DNA from: Casuarius casuarius
Taxonomy: Eukaryota > Chordata > Aves > Casuariiformes > Casuariidae
Direction: 5' to 3'
Assembly: GCA_003342895.1 (NCBI GenBank)
Contig: PTFA01000024.1
Coordinates: forward strand, 1,754,932 to 1,818,931
DNA: 64,000 bases
Shown in pieces: positions 36,410-49,689 of the stretch; positions within the stretch are counted from its first letter, which is position 1, and the number at the start of each line of letters is the position of its first letter. The notes below the pieces were generated by a model. It was not told the DNA's origin. It saw only the letters and a program-made list of their open reading frames with translations, and ran no database searches. The position numbers and the translations under genes were made by a program.

Positions 36410-36780
36410 AGGAGGAGAGGAAATGATACTTGGTGCAGATAAAAAAAAAAAAAAAAAAGTGCTGTGGAGGTGGATGGAAGAAGCAGAAGGCAGCAGGCAG
36501 TTGGGTAGCAGATGTAGGGATAACAGGAGCAGGTAGAAATGCTGGATTTGCATGTGAAGAAAGCTGGGAGGGGAAGATATGGAATATTTGGGACAAAAGA
36601 AAAAGGGATGTGCTGTGAGCAGGAGGAGGAAGGATTATGTGTGGGTGAGAGATGACACAGGAAGAGACACGTGGGGAGGAGAAAGGACTTCTGGAGCACA
36701 GAAGTCAGGTTCAGTGATTCCCTCGAGGAACAAGGGGAGGCAGGGAGTGGAGAGAATTCAACAGTGTGAAAATATTTTGT
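36410..36780 (+). repeat. Purine-rich (GA-rich) stretch
   Basis: The plus strand is dominated by G and A over about 370 bases (AGGAGGAGAGG, GAAGAAAGCTGGG, AGGAGGAGGAAGG and similar), including an 18-A run at 36441-36458. Purine strand bias removes stop codons from the opposite strand and explains the long minus-strand ORF here. Such tracts can form triplex or R-loop structures. Confidence 0.7.
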
Positions 36781-37019
36781 TTTTGGCTCTTGTGCCAGAA
36801 AGAAGTGAAGTGAAAGGGAGTTCCCAAAGTTCCCAACCTGTTGGCTGCCACTCCTGTACATGCTCCAGGAGTGTCTGCAGGAAGCTTCAGTCACAAGTCA
36901 GGAAGTGCAGCCTTCCTGACCTGCCTCACTGGGGGCGATGGAAACTGAGTGCAGAGTCTCCATAAACATTGTCTTACTGTATGTCCTATTCTTTCAGTTA
37001 AAGAGAAAGAAGGGGCTTT

Positions 37020-37042
37020 AAAAAAAAAAAAAAAAAAAAAAA
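37020..37042 (+). repeat. A23 run
   Basis: Twenty-three consecutive A. The preceding sequence (AAAGAGAAAGAAGGGGCTTT) has no AATAAA signal and no visible target-site duplication, so a retrocopy tail is not supported. Confidence 0.9.
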
Positions 37043-40000
37043 GTGAGCGAGGTCCTAGTATCTACCTTAACTGAAATATTTGGAGGTTCAAACTGACAGT
37101 CTGGAAGGACCGTGTTGCTCAACGGTGCATCTGGGCCACTCCCTGCTGCCTCTTGGCTGGGAACCCTGCAACTCTTCTCTTGCCTGTCCCCCTGCAATCG
37201 CGTGGCTGGACTTGCATCTTCACGTAGCCAGAGCATACCTGTTTCTTGTTGCCTGGTTTTTGACTATGTGGTAGGTGGGTGTACTTTCAGTCATGTGAAT
37301 AAGAAGGCATTAAGGCCTGTGGTTCTTCATAGTTAGCATATTCTTCATTTAGTTTTATGAAATATTGAAACTTGCTCTTCCCAACTGCTGAGAGCAAACT
37401 CAGAACAATCTGAAAAAAAGATAATGTTTTATCCTTAATGCTTCCATTCTAGTATCGCTACATATCACTGCTGGTCTAGAATATTGGGGTGGGAGGAGGT
37501 GTGGAAAATTACTACTTTCCCTTCTGGAGAGAGTGAAAATAATAGTGAATTTTGGAAGAGAAATGCTTTTTTTATTAGCAAACAACTTCAGTTTGTCAAG
37601 GAAACCCTTATTCCATTCATTTCTAGCACTAAAGGCTTCTGCAACATTTCTGCAATCCACTCTTGTTGCCAGAAGTACTAGCCTAAAATACTAGCAGACT
37701 GCATTCATGGTGGTGCTGTGTCTGGATACTGCCGTAGAAAAGCCTGCATATCTTCAAAGGCTGGAATGTGCCTTTTCTGTTGCTTGATTTTGTACTTTAT
37801 GGATTTCAGGTTTCTTTCATGGTCTTCCTTTTCTGTGCAAGATTTTCATGGTTTTAGCTTCCTGAAAGTGTGTAAGGAAGTGCTTAGATTTCATATGTAC
37901 CATATTTGCATCAGTTTTGTATGACTATTTAACTTTCAATTTAATCATTAATTTGGGAAGTTGGAGCAAGGGCAAAAGAAGTCTTAGTTCACTTCTTCAA
38001 CTGAAATTGATGTGCTCTGCTGAATTTAAGGGCAAAGGAAAAATTAAACATAATGTGTGGATGGTTAATATCTATGTTTAATGAAGGACTCCTTGCTCTT
38101 CCAGTTAAGCTTATCCAACTTTATTTTTCTATCTGCAACTCTTGAGTTTTGGTTATTACATTAATCTTGAAGTAACACAGATGCAAAACTGTGCTATTCT
38201 GTTTCTCCATTTCAGATGCCTCTCTGTACAAATACTTGTTTATGTTCTATTCCTGCTGTCTTCTGCACTCAGTATGTTTAGATCAGGTTGTCCTCCCCTT
38301 CATTGTTAAACCTGGGTCAAACAGCTAGGGTTGTACAGCTAACGCATTCAGCTTCTTATGTGGTGGTGGTGGGGGGAACGACAAGTGTTTTTGAGGACCT
38401 GGTACCTTAAACGTTTTGTTCATATTTTGAAGTAGAACATAGCTGGTCCAGCTCAATGAACAGCGTTAATGCAGAAGTCCACAGTGACACTTTTGTTGTC
38501 ATTTTTCACAGTGAAGTGCAAGGTGAGGAGCAAAGTTGCTGAGGCTTTGTGCCTGTGGAAACCCTAAAATAGAAGAAAGCTAAAAAACATAGTCCATCAA
38601 TAAGAAAACTACTGTCATGGAAACCAACTCTTATTATACCTGTCTGTATGAAGAGAATATTATCCAAAAAGTAGGATAGTGGAGTGCTTCAGGAAAACTA
38701 GCTGATGTCTAAATTAGATGCTTAAACTGGTTTGTTCTCCTTTGTGGGTAAGCCCTCCTGTGGTGTAATGTATGATGTGAAACATGACATCCTGAAAAAG
38801 CTGTACATGTTTTCTGCTCTTACCCACAGGTTTTTTGCACTCCTTTTCTCTTTTGATAAGTTCAATTTTATGAAGGAAAAAAGTCCGCCCTTTTGTAATT
38901 AAGCCACTAAATCTGGGAAGCCCAAGAACATAATTATGGCTTCTACCACTACGAAAAATTGTATTTCCACAAAAAATGCCCCAAGCCCACGTGGTGTAAT
39001 GCTCATGATGACGAGCCTTCTGCAATTAGAAGGCTGAAGGAGAATGTCCTGAGACTGCTTGAATGTGGGCATCCCACTTCCCTGGGCGGGCTGGGGGAAG
39101 TGTCCCCCAGTCCTTGTCACAAATTGTTTAGTGCTTGCTATCTGTCTTCTATGCATCAGCTTTGTATTTACCCGCCGATGCATATCCACTCAGAAAAGCT
39201 ACCAGACCCTGTGCTTGTGTTATATAGTCAAATGAGATTATAGGTATCAAAAAATTAAGAAACCCTATTCTACAGCATGAAACTAATTGAGATATTGAAA
39301 ACCTAATAATTCATGTTGGTCAGAGGCACAAAAGAGCTAACGTGAAGTTTAAGAAAAATCTGATCCTTGCAGCAGACTGGATTTGAAGGTAAACAAAAAT
39401 GGGGATCAGCATTTCCTTTACCTTTTCTAAATATTCTTGAATTCAGGATGGAACTTCTAACCATGCCACGTAGAGAGAAATTAATTTTTTTGGTCTGTCT
39501 TTTCCCTTCTCACAAAAGAAGGAAAAGGATTATATTTTCCATATTAAGGATCTAATATCAACAAAGGAGGAAGAAATAATAAATATGCTTTTGCTAATGG
39601 CCTGATTTAACTTTGGTTTCATCTTTGCCCACAGAAAATATCCTACCAGTCATCACTTCTGCATCTTCTTTTGAACCACTGATACAGGACACTAAAGGAC
39701 ATAGAATGGGTTATTTTATATGCAGAATGGGTTTTTTGTTTGTTTTTTGGGTGGTTTTTGTTATGTACTGTTCCCTTAATTGGAAGAGCACTTTGAGCTT
39801 TGTCCTTTCAAGGACTTGCATGCTCTACTGAGCAGTTACTTTGAACTTTGGCTCCTAGATTCAAAATACTGTCTTGAAAATCTTACTGGCGTTCCACCCT
39901 AGCATGCAAGTTTGACAGATACCTTGCTTTCTTTCTGTAGTTTCTCAAACCCCTAGACTGCATGTTTGCTTCTGTCCAGAGCTTTCAGTTTGGCTGAGCA

Positions 40001-40796
40001 GTGTGGCTGCTACCCCGTGTCCAGGAGAGACTCATCTGGCATGTGTTTCTCAGAGCAGGCTTCATTCAAATCATCTTAGGCTTCTCACAAGACACTGTCA
40101 CTTTCTTTCAAAATATAATGAGTAAATTAACTTCTTTCTTCTCTGGCCGCTTAAGCATGAGCTAGTAGCTGTGCAGTTTTTCAGGGGTTAAATTTCCTCT
40201 TTTGACTGGGGCCTTTCTTTCTTTCTCTGTATTGAAATGTGTAGCAGTCATTAATCCTTCTGGTGGTTTTTTTTTTGATTCTTAATAATTAATCCTATCA
40301 GGAATCTTAGATACTCTAGCCAGCAATAGATCTTATGAATTAGGGAGGGAGGGTGAGCAGGCCAGTATTGACATTATTCCTGTTGTATAATAGCTCTTTG
40401 CCTCTCTCTGGCTGGATATATATGACTGCTTTTTTGAGGCTGATTTGTTAGACTTCATTCTAGGTATTTGTCAGCAGTTATTCTGTCAGTCAAGTTGGGA
40501 CAACCAGCCTCGAGTGTGAATTACGTTCGGCTGCTGAACTGAATCTGCATATCCTGAGCGCATTGACTGGTTGGTACAGGAGTCTTAAGAACTGGGAGAG
40601 TGGCCTCAAGCTGTAATTTCCTTAAATCCCATTGACTGGCAGAAGAGGAATGCTGCTTTTCTGAGTTGAGTCAAGCAGGCAAATGGTAGTGGGGGAGTTG
40701 CTGTGGCTGCACACTTCGTTCTGTTTTTTTAATTAGTATGAATGAATTCAAAGTGAGGATGGTAATGCCAGCATAGCCCCCTTTATAAAAGTAGTC

Positions 40797-40840
40797 TTCT
40801 GAAATATCTGAAATACTATCTGAAATTCTATCTGAAATAC
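40797..40840 (+). repeat. Degenerate TCTGAAAT(A/T)C tandem repeat
   Basis: Four close copies of TCTGAAATA/TTC, spaced 10-12 bases apart (units near 40798, 40807, 40819 and 40831). Consistent with slippage, with decay between units. Confidence 0.8.
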
Positions 40841-43560
40841 CTGCCCACAAGGAGGAATGGGTGGGTCATAGTTATGGGGTATATATGTAGCTGCAAAGAA
40901 GTTAATTTCTATTTAAAGTATTGTTTGGATTGGGTTTGAGTGTGGAGAAGCATCATGACTAACTGTTGGGGGAGGTGGGGGAATAGGGGAATACTTGTTT
41001 AATTTGTAAAACAGCAAGCCAAATCTGTAGTTGAGTAGCCTGCTCCTCCAAACCTGGTGGACTTCTGAAAATCAAACTACTCGGTTGTGTTTCAGGAGGC
41101 TTCTAATATAAAGCTCCTAACTCCAAATGCCACAAACTGGTGCTGCTGTATTGAATGGTTTCTACTTTTTAACGGATGGTAACTTGACAAGTAAATTGAA
41201 GGCTGTGCTGTGATACAAGTCTGTGTAGTCCCATCTGATTTTAAAGTACAGAGCCCTAGACTGGTATGTGCACAGATGTCACTGCTTGATTTATTTCTTG
41301 CAGGGAAAACAAACTCACGGAAGATGGTTAAGGTTCCCCATTGTGAACAGAATTGCCATAGATGTGTGATTTATTGTCAAAATCTCCTTATTTACCTTCA
41401 GATAAGTCAGCCTAGAAAAATACTCTGTCAACAATTGCATTCTTTTAAGTACAATGACTCTCTTGTTTCTGTACCCTTTCTTCTGCTCTCCATCTACCTG
41501 CTTAATATCTTCTACACCATCTTTGCCTCTGGGTATTTAGATACTTTTCAGCTAGGCTTCCTAATGCAGAGGGTTATCTGTTGTGGTATCATGACAAGTG
41601 CTCTTACTTCCCCCTTTTTTGCTTATTTGTTTAAAAACTAAACAAAGCTCCCACCCAATTCTTCTACTTTGCATCTAAATTTCAGGCCTATTTCAAGAGT
41701 ATGGCTTCTCTTGCTCTGTTCTGCTGTGCTCCTCTCTTCTCGCTCACCTCCCCCAGTGTAACACTGTAACCTTTCCTGTTATTTTTCTACCTTTACCTGT
41801 CCCTTTCTGCTGCTTGTGTCTGAAAGTAGCTGTGGTAGTAACTCCACTGGTAAAAATCAGATGTGCCCAGGAAGTTAAGGCTGCTTGATAACACTATGTT
41901 CTAAAGTCTTTCTTGGGAATGGTTGGAGCAGAAAAGTAACTATTTCTCATTTTAAAACCTTGGGAAAAGCTGCTAGCTCTGCAAAAACTGAGGTTAGTGC
42001 CATTTACGAACCACATGGCTCAGTGCACAATGCTAATGTGCAGCTCTTGGATGCTCTTTGTTAACTTGATGGAACACGTTGGTGTGGTTAGAAACCTCTT
42101 CTAAACCGGCATCGAATTCCCAAGTGCTCAGTTGGCTGTATCAAAGGTGTGCAAAAATACACTATACCAAGAGCATGTCCTTGCTGCAATCTATAGAGAT
42201 GGGTATGCTTTCCTTTCTATGCATTTTTAACATGTCATACTATGTCCATCTGCCAGCAGCTTCTACGGTAGAATTAGAAATGCAAGTGTAACTAAACTGA
42301 TAACTCAGTCTGACGTTGAGTGGAAGGTGGGGTGTTTTTTGTTCTTCCTTTTTTTGTTTCACTGTGTTTTTCAAGTAGTTCAGAATCCTAGAAGGAAAAC
42401 ATGTTCATACGATCCGGATAGAGTAGCTTGTTTTCCAGAACCTGGTTATATTCTGAGGTTGTGTTCAAAAGGGACAAGCAGTTCTGAAAAGGAGGAACAT
42501 CTGTCTCTCTAGAAATGACAAGCAGTAACTTCTGAGTAAGGCTTTCCAGTGTTCCACTGTCATGCTGCTCATATTTGTACTTTTGATAAATTATTTCTTT
42601 TTTGAGATGTTTCATTTTCAGTATTGCAGTAAAATGTTGTTCACCAAAAAGTAGAAGAGTTTTAGACATTTGTTTTCAGAACTGCAAAAATCCCAAACAC
42701 TTTGCCTCTTCCCTGTCAGAGTAACAGTACAGACTTAATGAGTGAAAGTTGTTGACCAGTGTGCGCTGATTGTTACTACTGGTTTTACCGACACCATCTA
42801 AATCTTATAACTGTCTGGGCTACCAGCATATTATAAAGGAAGTCAAATCATTGTCAGCATTTGTTTTGAAGTCTTAGTCACTGAGGCTGACAGCTTTGTG
42901 TTTGTGCTCGCTAAAGCAGCCAGAGTACTTGATATATTTATACTCACTCACTCTAGTTAAATTGAAATTGTCAAAAATGAATGTAGTAGCAATCTAAAAA
43001 GCAGATGCAGTCTCTTTTGGCAAATATCAGACAGCATTATTCATCATATTACATGCTGAAGAATTGCAGTTATTTCAATACCACTGTGTGTTTCTCTACC
43101 CCCTCTGAGTCTTACGCCTCTTTATTCTTCCAGTTACTTTTGCCTGGTGTGCTGCCTAATCTGAAATACATTTTTTGGTTCTGGCAAATATATACCTTTA
43201 ATGCAGAAACCGAAGGTCTCCTCAGCAATTGTTCTACCATCCAAATCACAGATCTATATAATAGGAGATGGAGAGAGAGGTATGAAAGTAGGCTGAGAAA
43301 AAACAGGTGGAATCAAGTATTAAAATACATAGTATTACAGGTAAACATGGCACATTTCCTTTTTTGTTGTTGTCTTATTCCCACTTTAAATATTTATATG
43401 AAACATTCACATGGAAGAAAGCCCACAGTTGCAGGTTAAGGCATCACAAATTCTGGATTAGAAGGACAATTAACTTTCTGTTGCACTGAAAGTATTTGAG
43501 TCATGCCCCTGATATTATATCAGTTGCATAGTTCAGGACCTCTTTATTTAACCTACTGAG

Positions 43561-43602
43561 CCTCTTTTTTTCTTTTTTCTTTTTTTTCCCCCTTTTCCCC
43601 CC
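43561..43602 (+). repeat. Long pyrimidine tract ending in CAG
   Basis: About 40 bases of T and C with no purine, ending CCCCCCAGG. It resembles a splice acceptor (AG at 43603-43604 region), but the sequence after it (GTTATTAAATGC) opens with early stops and is not exon-like. Recorded as low-complexity sequence. Confidence 0.75.
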
Positions 43603-46049
43603 AGGTTATTAAATGCTTTACATTGAGCTGAGACAGTTAGGTGTAAAAGAGTTGCCTTTTTTAAATTGCATGCTTTTACGGAAATTCTTTTGCAGAAATT
43701 AGGCCTGTTTGTATCAACCTTGCTTTGTGCACATTCAGATACAACCATGTGAGGCTTAAGACCTCAGCAGAAGTAGCAAGAAGTAGTAGTTTAGGGAAGA
43801 TCTAACCTGTTTCTCTCAAGGTTACCAGGAAGTAGACTAGACTGTCTGCATATGTCCTGCATCAACACAGAATAAAACATCACCCATATACCCTGTAACA
43901 TCACCCTATCACACCTATAGCCTTTCCAGAGTCGGATCACAGGTGTCTGCTAGCTCATTGGGCAAGTAACAGCCTCTTCATTTTAGACCATCTCTGGAAG
44001 TAATCATCTGCCGACTGTTTAGGTGTGTGATAGTGCGTAACCTTGTCAGGAGGCTCTGGTAATCTAACGGGCAGCAACCGCTGTGATTCCCGTTGCCTTT
44101 TGTAGAGACTTGGGTGCCTCTCAGCTGGAATAAATCCCAAATGTTTTCTCCACAGTTTATAAAGAGAGACTTTCAGATAGAGAATTGCTAATCTGATGGC
44201 ATTCAGTGAAAAAACTACTCTGCCTCTTCAATTAAGGTATTTTAGGATCTGAAAATAATGGGCCTAGAAAAACTGAGGTTTCCTTTGCACGTTTTGCCAA
44301 GCCATAGTCTTGACATCTTACATTAGAATACTTTTTTCATCTTGTGGACTCTCTGAATATGCTTATTAATACAAAACTAACAATTATTTTGGTTGCATTC
44401 CTTGAAATGTAACTTGTTTTCTTTCCTATTTTTACTGTAAACTAATTATTTGCCTATAACTTCAAAAAGCATGTTTCATGAGTTGTTATATGTTGATGCT
44501 CAGAATTCTCATGAAGAGCTGATTTCTTTCTCTTCCTCTCCCCCCGCTGTTCAACAATGGCTTTGTCGCCTAGAGAAAGAGGGGTCCAAAATGAGCACCA
44601 ATTATTTCTGCCTATTTTTCTTTCCTCTGACACTGCAAATGCTAAGCAGCTTCTTTATAGAAGATTGACAATATGTTGGCGCTTATAAGCAAGACAGTAC
44701 CAAAACCAATCAAAGAAACAAATTATGGTGTAGCTTTTTTCCTTTTTCTCCCTTTTTTCTTCCCCCTTTCAAAATGTTCTGATTGTAAACACTGTCCTTA
44801 CCTTTTTCCCCCTTGCAACTGGCAGTTTTGTGTTAGTGTTTCTGTGGAATGAATCCAGTAGTAAATACTACTGCAAAATTTAAATTGAGCACCTGGAAGG
44901 AAGTTTAGCATGAGTGAACAGTGCCTTTGACCGCGGTATTGTGCCCTGGCTTGGTAATTACATCCTCTTCTGTTTTGTGTCCTGAACTGGCAAGTGTGTT
45001 TATATCCAGGAAAAGGGCAGGATTTCTAAATCTTTTTCTTGAAAGTCAGAAATATTTGGAGATGGCTTACTGGTTTTAAAGCAGGTGTAATCTCAGTAGT
45101 TCTTAAGTCATACTCTAACAGTAGCTTCCCATCAAATCATGAGTAAAGGAGTGGATCATCGGTGAAGAGCATCTGAAGAGCACTTCTCTGACTTGGCACA
45201 ACCTATGGTAGTCGCATGCAGTTCTGTAAGGGCACAGGATTCCTTGCACAACTGTTCATATGTAAATAGTCATGATTGAGTGGCTGGGTTTGTTCAGGCC
45301 CTTTCTGGTGGGGAAGAGGGGGGAATGCTCTATTCTCTCTGTGCGCTCTGAGAAAAAGATAATGAAAGCCTTTGTGCCCCCCTCCAAAGACCTGCATTTC
45401 AACAGGAATTGGCCGTGCAGCTGCAACCCTAGCAACAAGGCCTTGGAGAAAAGAATTAGGGCGGCCTTCCAATGGCCACGTCTGGAGATGAGCAAACCAA
45501 ACTGGTAGCATAGTACTTAGCAATTAAAATATAGAAGAACCTCTGTCTGCCTTTGTTCCTAGGTTTATTTTTGGAAATGTAACACTTACAGACCGAAATC
45601 CCCATTTCCATTTTTAATAAAATGGCACATCAATGCCTTAAGACTCATCTTAAGGGTCTTCATTGTTTGTCACTTTCAACTGTATCCTAATTTGAGCTTT
45701 AGGAGTTTATGGTATCAAACATAATACCAAGTAGTAAAAACACTCTCAAGACTCTAAAACTGAAAAAAATTAAGGATATCTCTTGAATTCATAGTGCTGT
45801 TTGATACAGTACACAATTCACTGTCACCAGTTAAATGCTACAAAGGAATTCAGTTGGAACAGATTTCTGCAGTATGGAACACACAAAATCCTTAAAGAAA
45901 CACTGGTTTGAGAAACTAATTTCTTCTGAAAATTCACAGGACTCTGTGCAAGATTTGTATTGGTGCTTATGAAGTGGTTGTGCTTATCGTGACAGCTGTT
46001 TCCTACAGAAACTAACCATAAATGTGGCACTTGTAGGATGTGGCAATCT

Positions 46050-46345
46050 GATCCATTTGCATGCAAAGTACTGAATGAATTGGGATAACGCTGCTGATGT
46101 GAATACAATAGGCTTCATTAATTACCCAGCTGCGGAAAGTGATTCACCAAGCACGGTTCTCGGGGCCTGTTTGGGAGAGAAGGGGTGTCTGTTGGAGAGA
46201 GCCTGCATAATGAATACCTTCCACCAAATGAGCTGTGACTGAGTGGCAGACAAAGAGGGCTTTGGGGAAGTAACCGCTTATTGTGCATGAAAGGATCGCA
46301 GCCGTATCTGGCCTGCACGCTGAACCCAACGTGTGAGCCATCGCT
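46050..46345. promoter_or_regulatory. Candidate enhancer: inverted octamer, TAATTA and E-box
   Basis: The block contains ATTTGCAT (46055-46062, the octamer in reverse) running into GCAAAG, a homeodomain TAATTA (46119-46124) followed within two bases by a CAGCTG E-box (46127-46132), and then a non-repetitive region with CATAATGAATACC and CTTATTGTGCATGAAAGG. Base composition is more balanced than in its flanks. The close homeodomain to E-box pairing is a typical enhancer arrangement. This is inference from motifs alone. Confidence 0.3.
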
Positions 46346-47937
46346 TCTGCTTCCCTGGGGGAGACAGGGGAAATCCAGTCCAGTTGGGAAGCAAGTACAC
46401 CTTGCAAGTGAAGGCACTGTTGCTGTATCATGTGCTTTGTGTTACTGAATTGGAGAAAGGTGACGTGAAAAGACTGGTTACTTCAGTTCTGTTTTCCAGC
46501 ATTTTGACAAACGCAGTAGCCGTTTTTGGCAAGATGCGTACTGAACTTTTGCTTTCTCTTCCCCTCTCACCTCCTGTGCGCAGTCTCTAACATCTAAGCT
46601 AGGAACTGATCGTCAGTCAGAGCCCTGAGCGAGCAGCAGCTCTTACGATTCCTGGATGTCCTTTGATGTGAGTTACGTGGATCTGGGGCAACCGCGAGGC
46701 AGGAGCGTGTTCCTGTCTGCTGACTCTGCTGCAGAGGCAGCAGTGTCCCACGCGGGAGCAGGGTGGAAAGCTACAACAGCAACATCCCAAACTGTTTTAG
46801 CAAGATGGAGCTTTAGCAATACTGGAGCTTGACTGTAGATGAGATGAGCTGCTCATTTCTTGGCTCTTCTTTCTTTTCTTTTTTCCTCCTTTTTACCTCC
46901 TCACCCACTTGCTCGCTATTCAGCCTGTGCAATGGAAGAAGACTCAAGGTGGAAACTGGGAAGAACGTGTTCCCCCACAAAATGTGTTTGACTTGCTGTT
47001 AAAATGTAAAGGGAAAGTCTGGCATCTATATTATACTTGGAGACACCCTGAGTTTCAAATAACAGAATACTTGGTATTTTTGTGAGAGGTAGGAAAAACA
47101 AGGATTTATAGTCAACTGGGTTCGGATTTGAGTCTGTACTCAAATGCTAGATTGAGCAAGTATACCTTGTGCTCTTTGCTAGCAACTTTTGTAAAGTTAC
47201 GAATTTAAAGAGCTTCAACACCCTTGAACAGCCCTTTCTCTTAACTGAGAAAGAGCAATCATGATGAAAAAAACATGTTAAAGAGCTACCGTGACTTTGA
47301 TTTTATATTCGTGTTTCTTAAACCTTAATCTAAACTTTAGGTAAAAATTTATATCCCAGGCAGAGGAATTGGTTTTCTACCACCACCACTTGAATCTGCT
47401 GACAAAGAAATCCTGTGTACATTTGGAAATGAACAGTTATGTGGCATTTGGAGAAGTGATCTCATTTAATATAGGAAAACTTTACATGGTAAACTGAATT
47501 GTCATGTTACAACTGTTTGGTAATTTAGTCAGTCAAAGCAGTTGCTGCTCACTTCTCATTTGAGTTGATTTAGTTAAGTCAGTGCTACATGCAGACTTGA
47601 TTGTATCCTCCAGCAAAGTGACTCATCTCCAGACCTTCATTGGAAAGGATTATACAAATGAAATACTGTGATGGTATTAAATAATTTGCAAAAGAGAACA
47701 AAGAAATGTGAAGGCAGTACAAACTTTTTTCAGCAGAGAGGATTCCACTGTATTTTACAGCATAAATTTTCAGTAATTATGGAGTTTGCCAGCATTTGTG
47801 TACTGTGCAAAAAGAAGGCTCCCCAGAAAGTTTGTAAAGGTCAACATGAAGATATTTGCCAAAAGTATATACTTCAAAGCTGTTACGGTCTCTTCTTTGA
47901 AAGTGGCTGCAAAACTCTTTAGGAGCTCAAGTTAACT

Positions 47938-47949
47938 GGGGGGGGGGGG
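47938..47949 (+). repeat. G12 run
   Basis: Twelve consecutive G on the plus strand. Confidence 0.9.
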
Positions 47950-48213
47950 AAGACAGCAAAAGCCTCCACAGGACCTAAGGAAATAGCGTATTTTCTCTCA
48001 AAATCCCCAACTCTGCAGATTTACTTTTGTAAAATCAGAGTGCTAGTTTGGGCTAAGTTTATCTTCTGAAGCCTTTGTCTATTTAATTCTTGTTTCTTAC
48101 TCCTCTACCACAGCAGTTTCTAAGAGGAAATGAAGCTGTTTGACTTGCTGCTTAGGGTCTCCAACTGGCTGCGATCTCTGCCAAGGGCAAGGTCCCGCTG
48201 TATTTAAATGAGA

Positions 48214-48282
48214 CCATGCTTATGTTTTAAAGTGAAATGTTTACCAGCCCATGCTCATGTTTTAAAGTGGAACATGTACCAG
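48214..48282 (+). repeat. 34-bp tandem duplication
   Basis: Unit one (48214-48247) and unit two (48249-48282) both begin CCATGCT and end TACCAG, with the shared core ATGTTTTAAAGTG between. They differ at about four positions and are separated by a single C. The divergence suggests an old duplication. No coding meaning is apparent. Confidence 0.9.
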
Positions 48283-49689
48283 TATGCCTAGGCTTTTCTG
48301 ATGCTGTCAGTACTTGTAAAGGTTGTGGATTTGTGTTAGGAATTCTTACTGATCTGTCTTGTTTCTCCATAATAACACTTGGAGCCAGATGATCCTTCTG
48401 AATAACTAATACGTATTTATCTTGTGGTCTATGGCAATAAATACTTGCCAAGAGAAATAACTCTGACAGGTAGCTTAGTTATCGGCAAAAGAATAGAGTA
48501 GGACACCAGGCCATGGAGAACAGCTTAAGTGATGTTGGTAAAGCAATTTGCCAAGATTAAGCTCGGAAGCTTCTGATGTTAAATCCATCATGATCTACGC
48601 CTTATAATTCATTTCACTGTGTCTGTGGCTTGTTCTGCAGTCTCCATCAGCGTAGTCTACAAAAGAGGTCTTGGAGGAACCTGAGGAGACTTCCTTGAAG
48701 TATGCATCTGAAGTATATATTCAGTATATATCATCGTGATGCAAGGAGCTGCAATGGCTGCTTATGGCTTCGTTGTGTATGTGAAAAAAAGATTGCCTGC
48801 TGTGTTGGCTGTCCTGCAGCTGATCTTGAATAAAGAAACTTGTGCTTCCCTTTTTCAAGTGAACAAACAGTTTTGAGTGATGTGAGAAACACTTGAGTCT
48901 CCATGCTTATATTTATAGAGAATCTCGTCTGGTGCGGCAGCAGCATTCCTCTGGTAGCGAGGAAGCAGGAGTGTTGCATTTCATGTGTCTGTGTTACTTG
49001 AGACCTCTCACGTTTATCAACAGAAGTGCTGTATGTCTAGTGACTATCTTGGCATGAGAAATACCATGGTCAAAGCGTTGTTTATTTTTCGGGCTTCCTT
49101 AGTTTTCTGGCAGCCTGCTTTAGGGCAGAAGGTTGGAGAGGTGGAGAGAGAGGGCCGTGCTTTGTGTGTGTGTTAGCGTTTGGGGTTTCCTGCCCCCTTC
49201 CTTGCAAGCAGGTAGCTTACAAAACAGCAGGTAAGAGATACTGCTTGGAGATCGTATGCCTCTGATCTGTACCACAGTTGCAGGGGCTGTGTTTCTCAAA
49301 TGCTTTTTCTTGTACCTAACCTCATTCTTCCCCTTCCCTTTTTCCCTTTCTCCCCCGCCTAATTCTCCTGAACTGCGTCTCTGTCCTAAGCAGCGTTCAT
49401 TCGGCGTGGATGAGCCCGTGCTGTAGGGGTAGCACGGCAGCAGAACTGTAGTGCCCGTGACGGGAAAACACATGTAACATCACTACTGTACCAGCTTACG
49501 GCGGTAAGATTTTGCTTCCCGTTGCTAGCACGTGCTGTAAGGAGACAGTGCGCTGCCTGTTTCAGAGTGCAGTATTAAGAGGTTTTTTCTTCTCTCTCAT
49601 GGTATGTACATGGAGGGGAGAAGTATAGATATAATAGATCAATAAATCGATATCCTTGAGGAAGGGATGAGAAAGCCAGAGGTAGGCAG

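Larger units (their letters stand above)
35000..46040 (+). other. Presumed intron 1, continued
   Basis: Non-coding sequence containing G-runs (35739-35756), A-runs (36441-36458, 37020-37042), a purine-rich stretch (36410-36780), a 12-bp-period repeat (40797-40840) and a long pyrimidine tract (43561-43602). The longest ORF (36304-36894, minus, 196 codons) is a by-product of the purine-rich strand. A motif-bearing non-repetitive block lies around 40470-40700 but is not distinctive enough to call. No exon was recognised. Confidence 0.45.

Noticed and set aside
36304..36894. 196-codon minus-strand ORF
   Set aside because: It lies opposite a purine-rich stretch that removes stops. The composition is low-complexity and no domain is visible.
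43005..43439. 144-codon ORF
   Set aside because: No domain, and no splice signals placed to make it an exon. The same holds for 41210-41641 and 12483-12899.
43561..43620. Splice acceptor at the end of the pyrimidine tract
   Set aside because: The sequence after the AG has early stops and no donor. Probably a simple pyrimidine repeat.
45415..45435. RFX X-box (GCAACCCTAGCAAC)
   Set aside because: The half-sites are direct rather than inverted, which does not fit the X-box palindrome.
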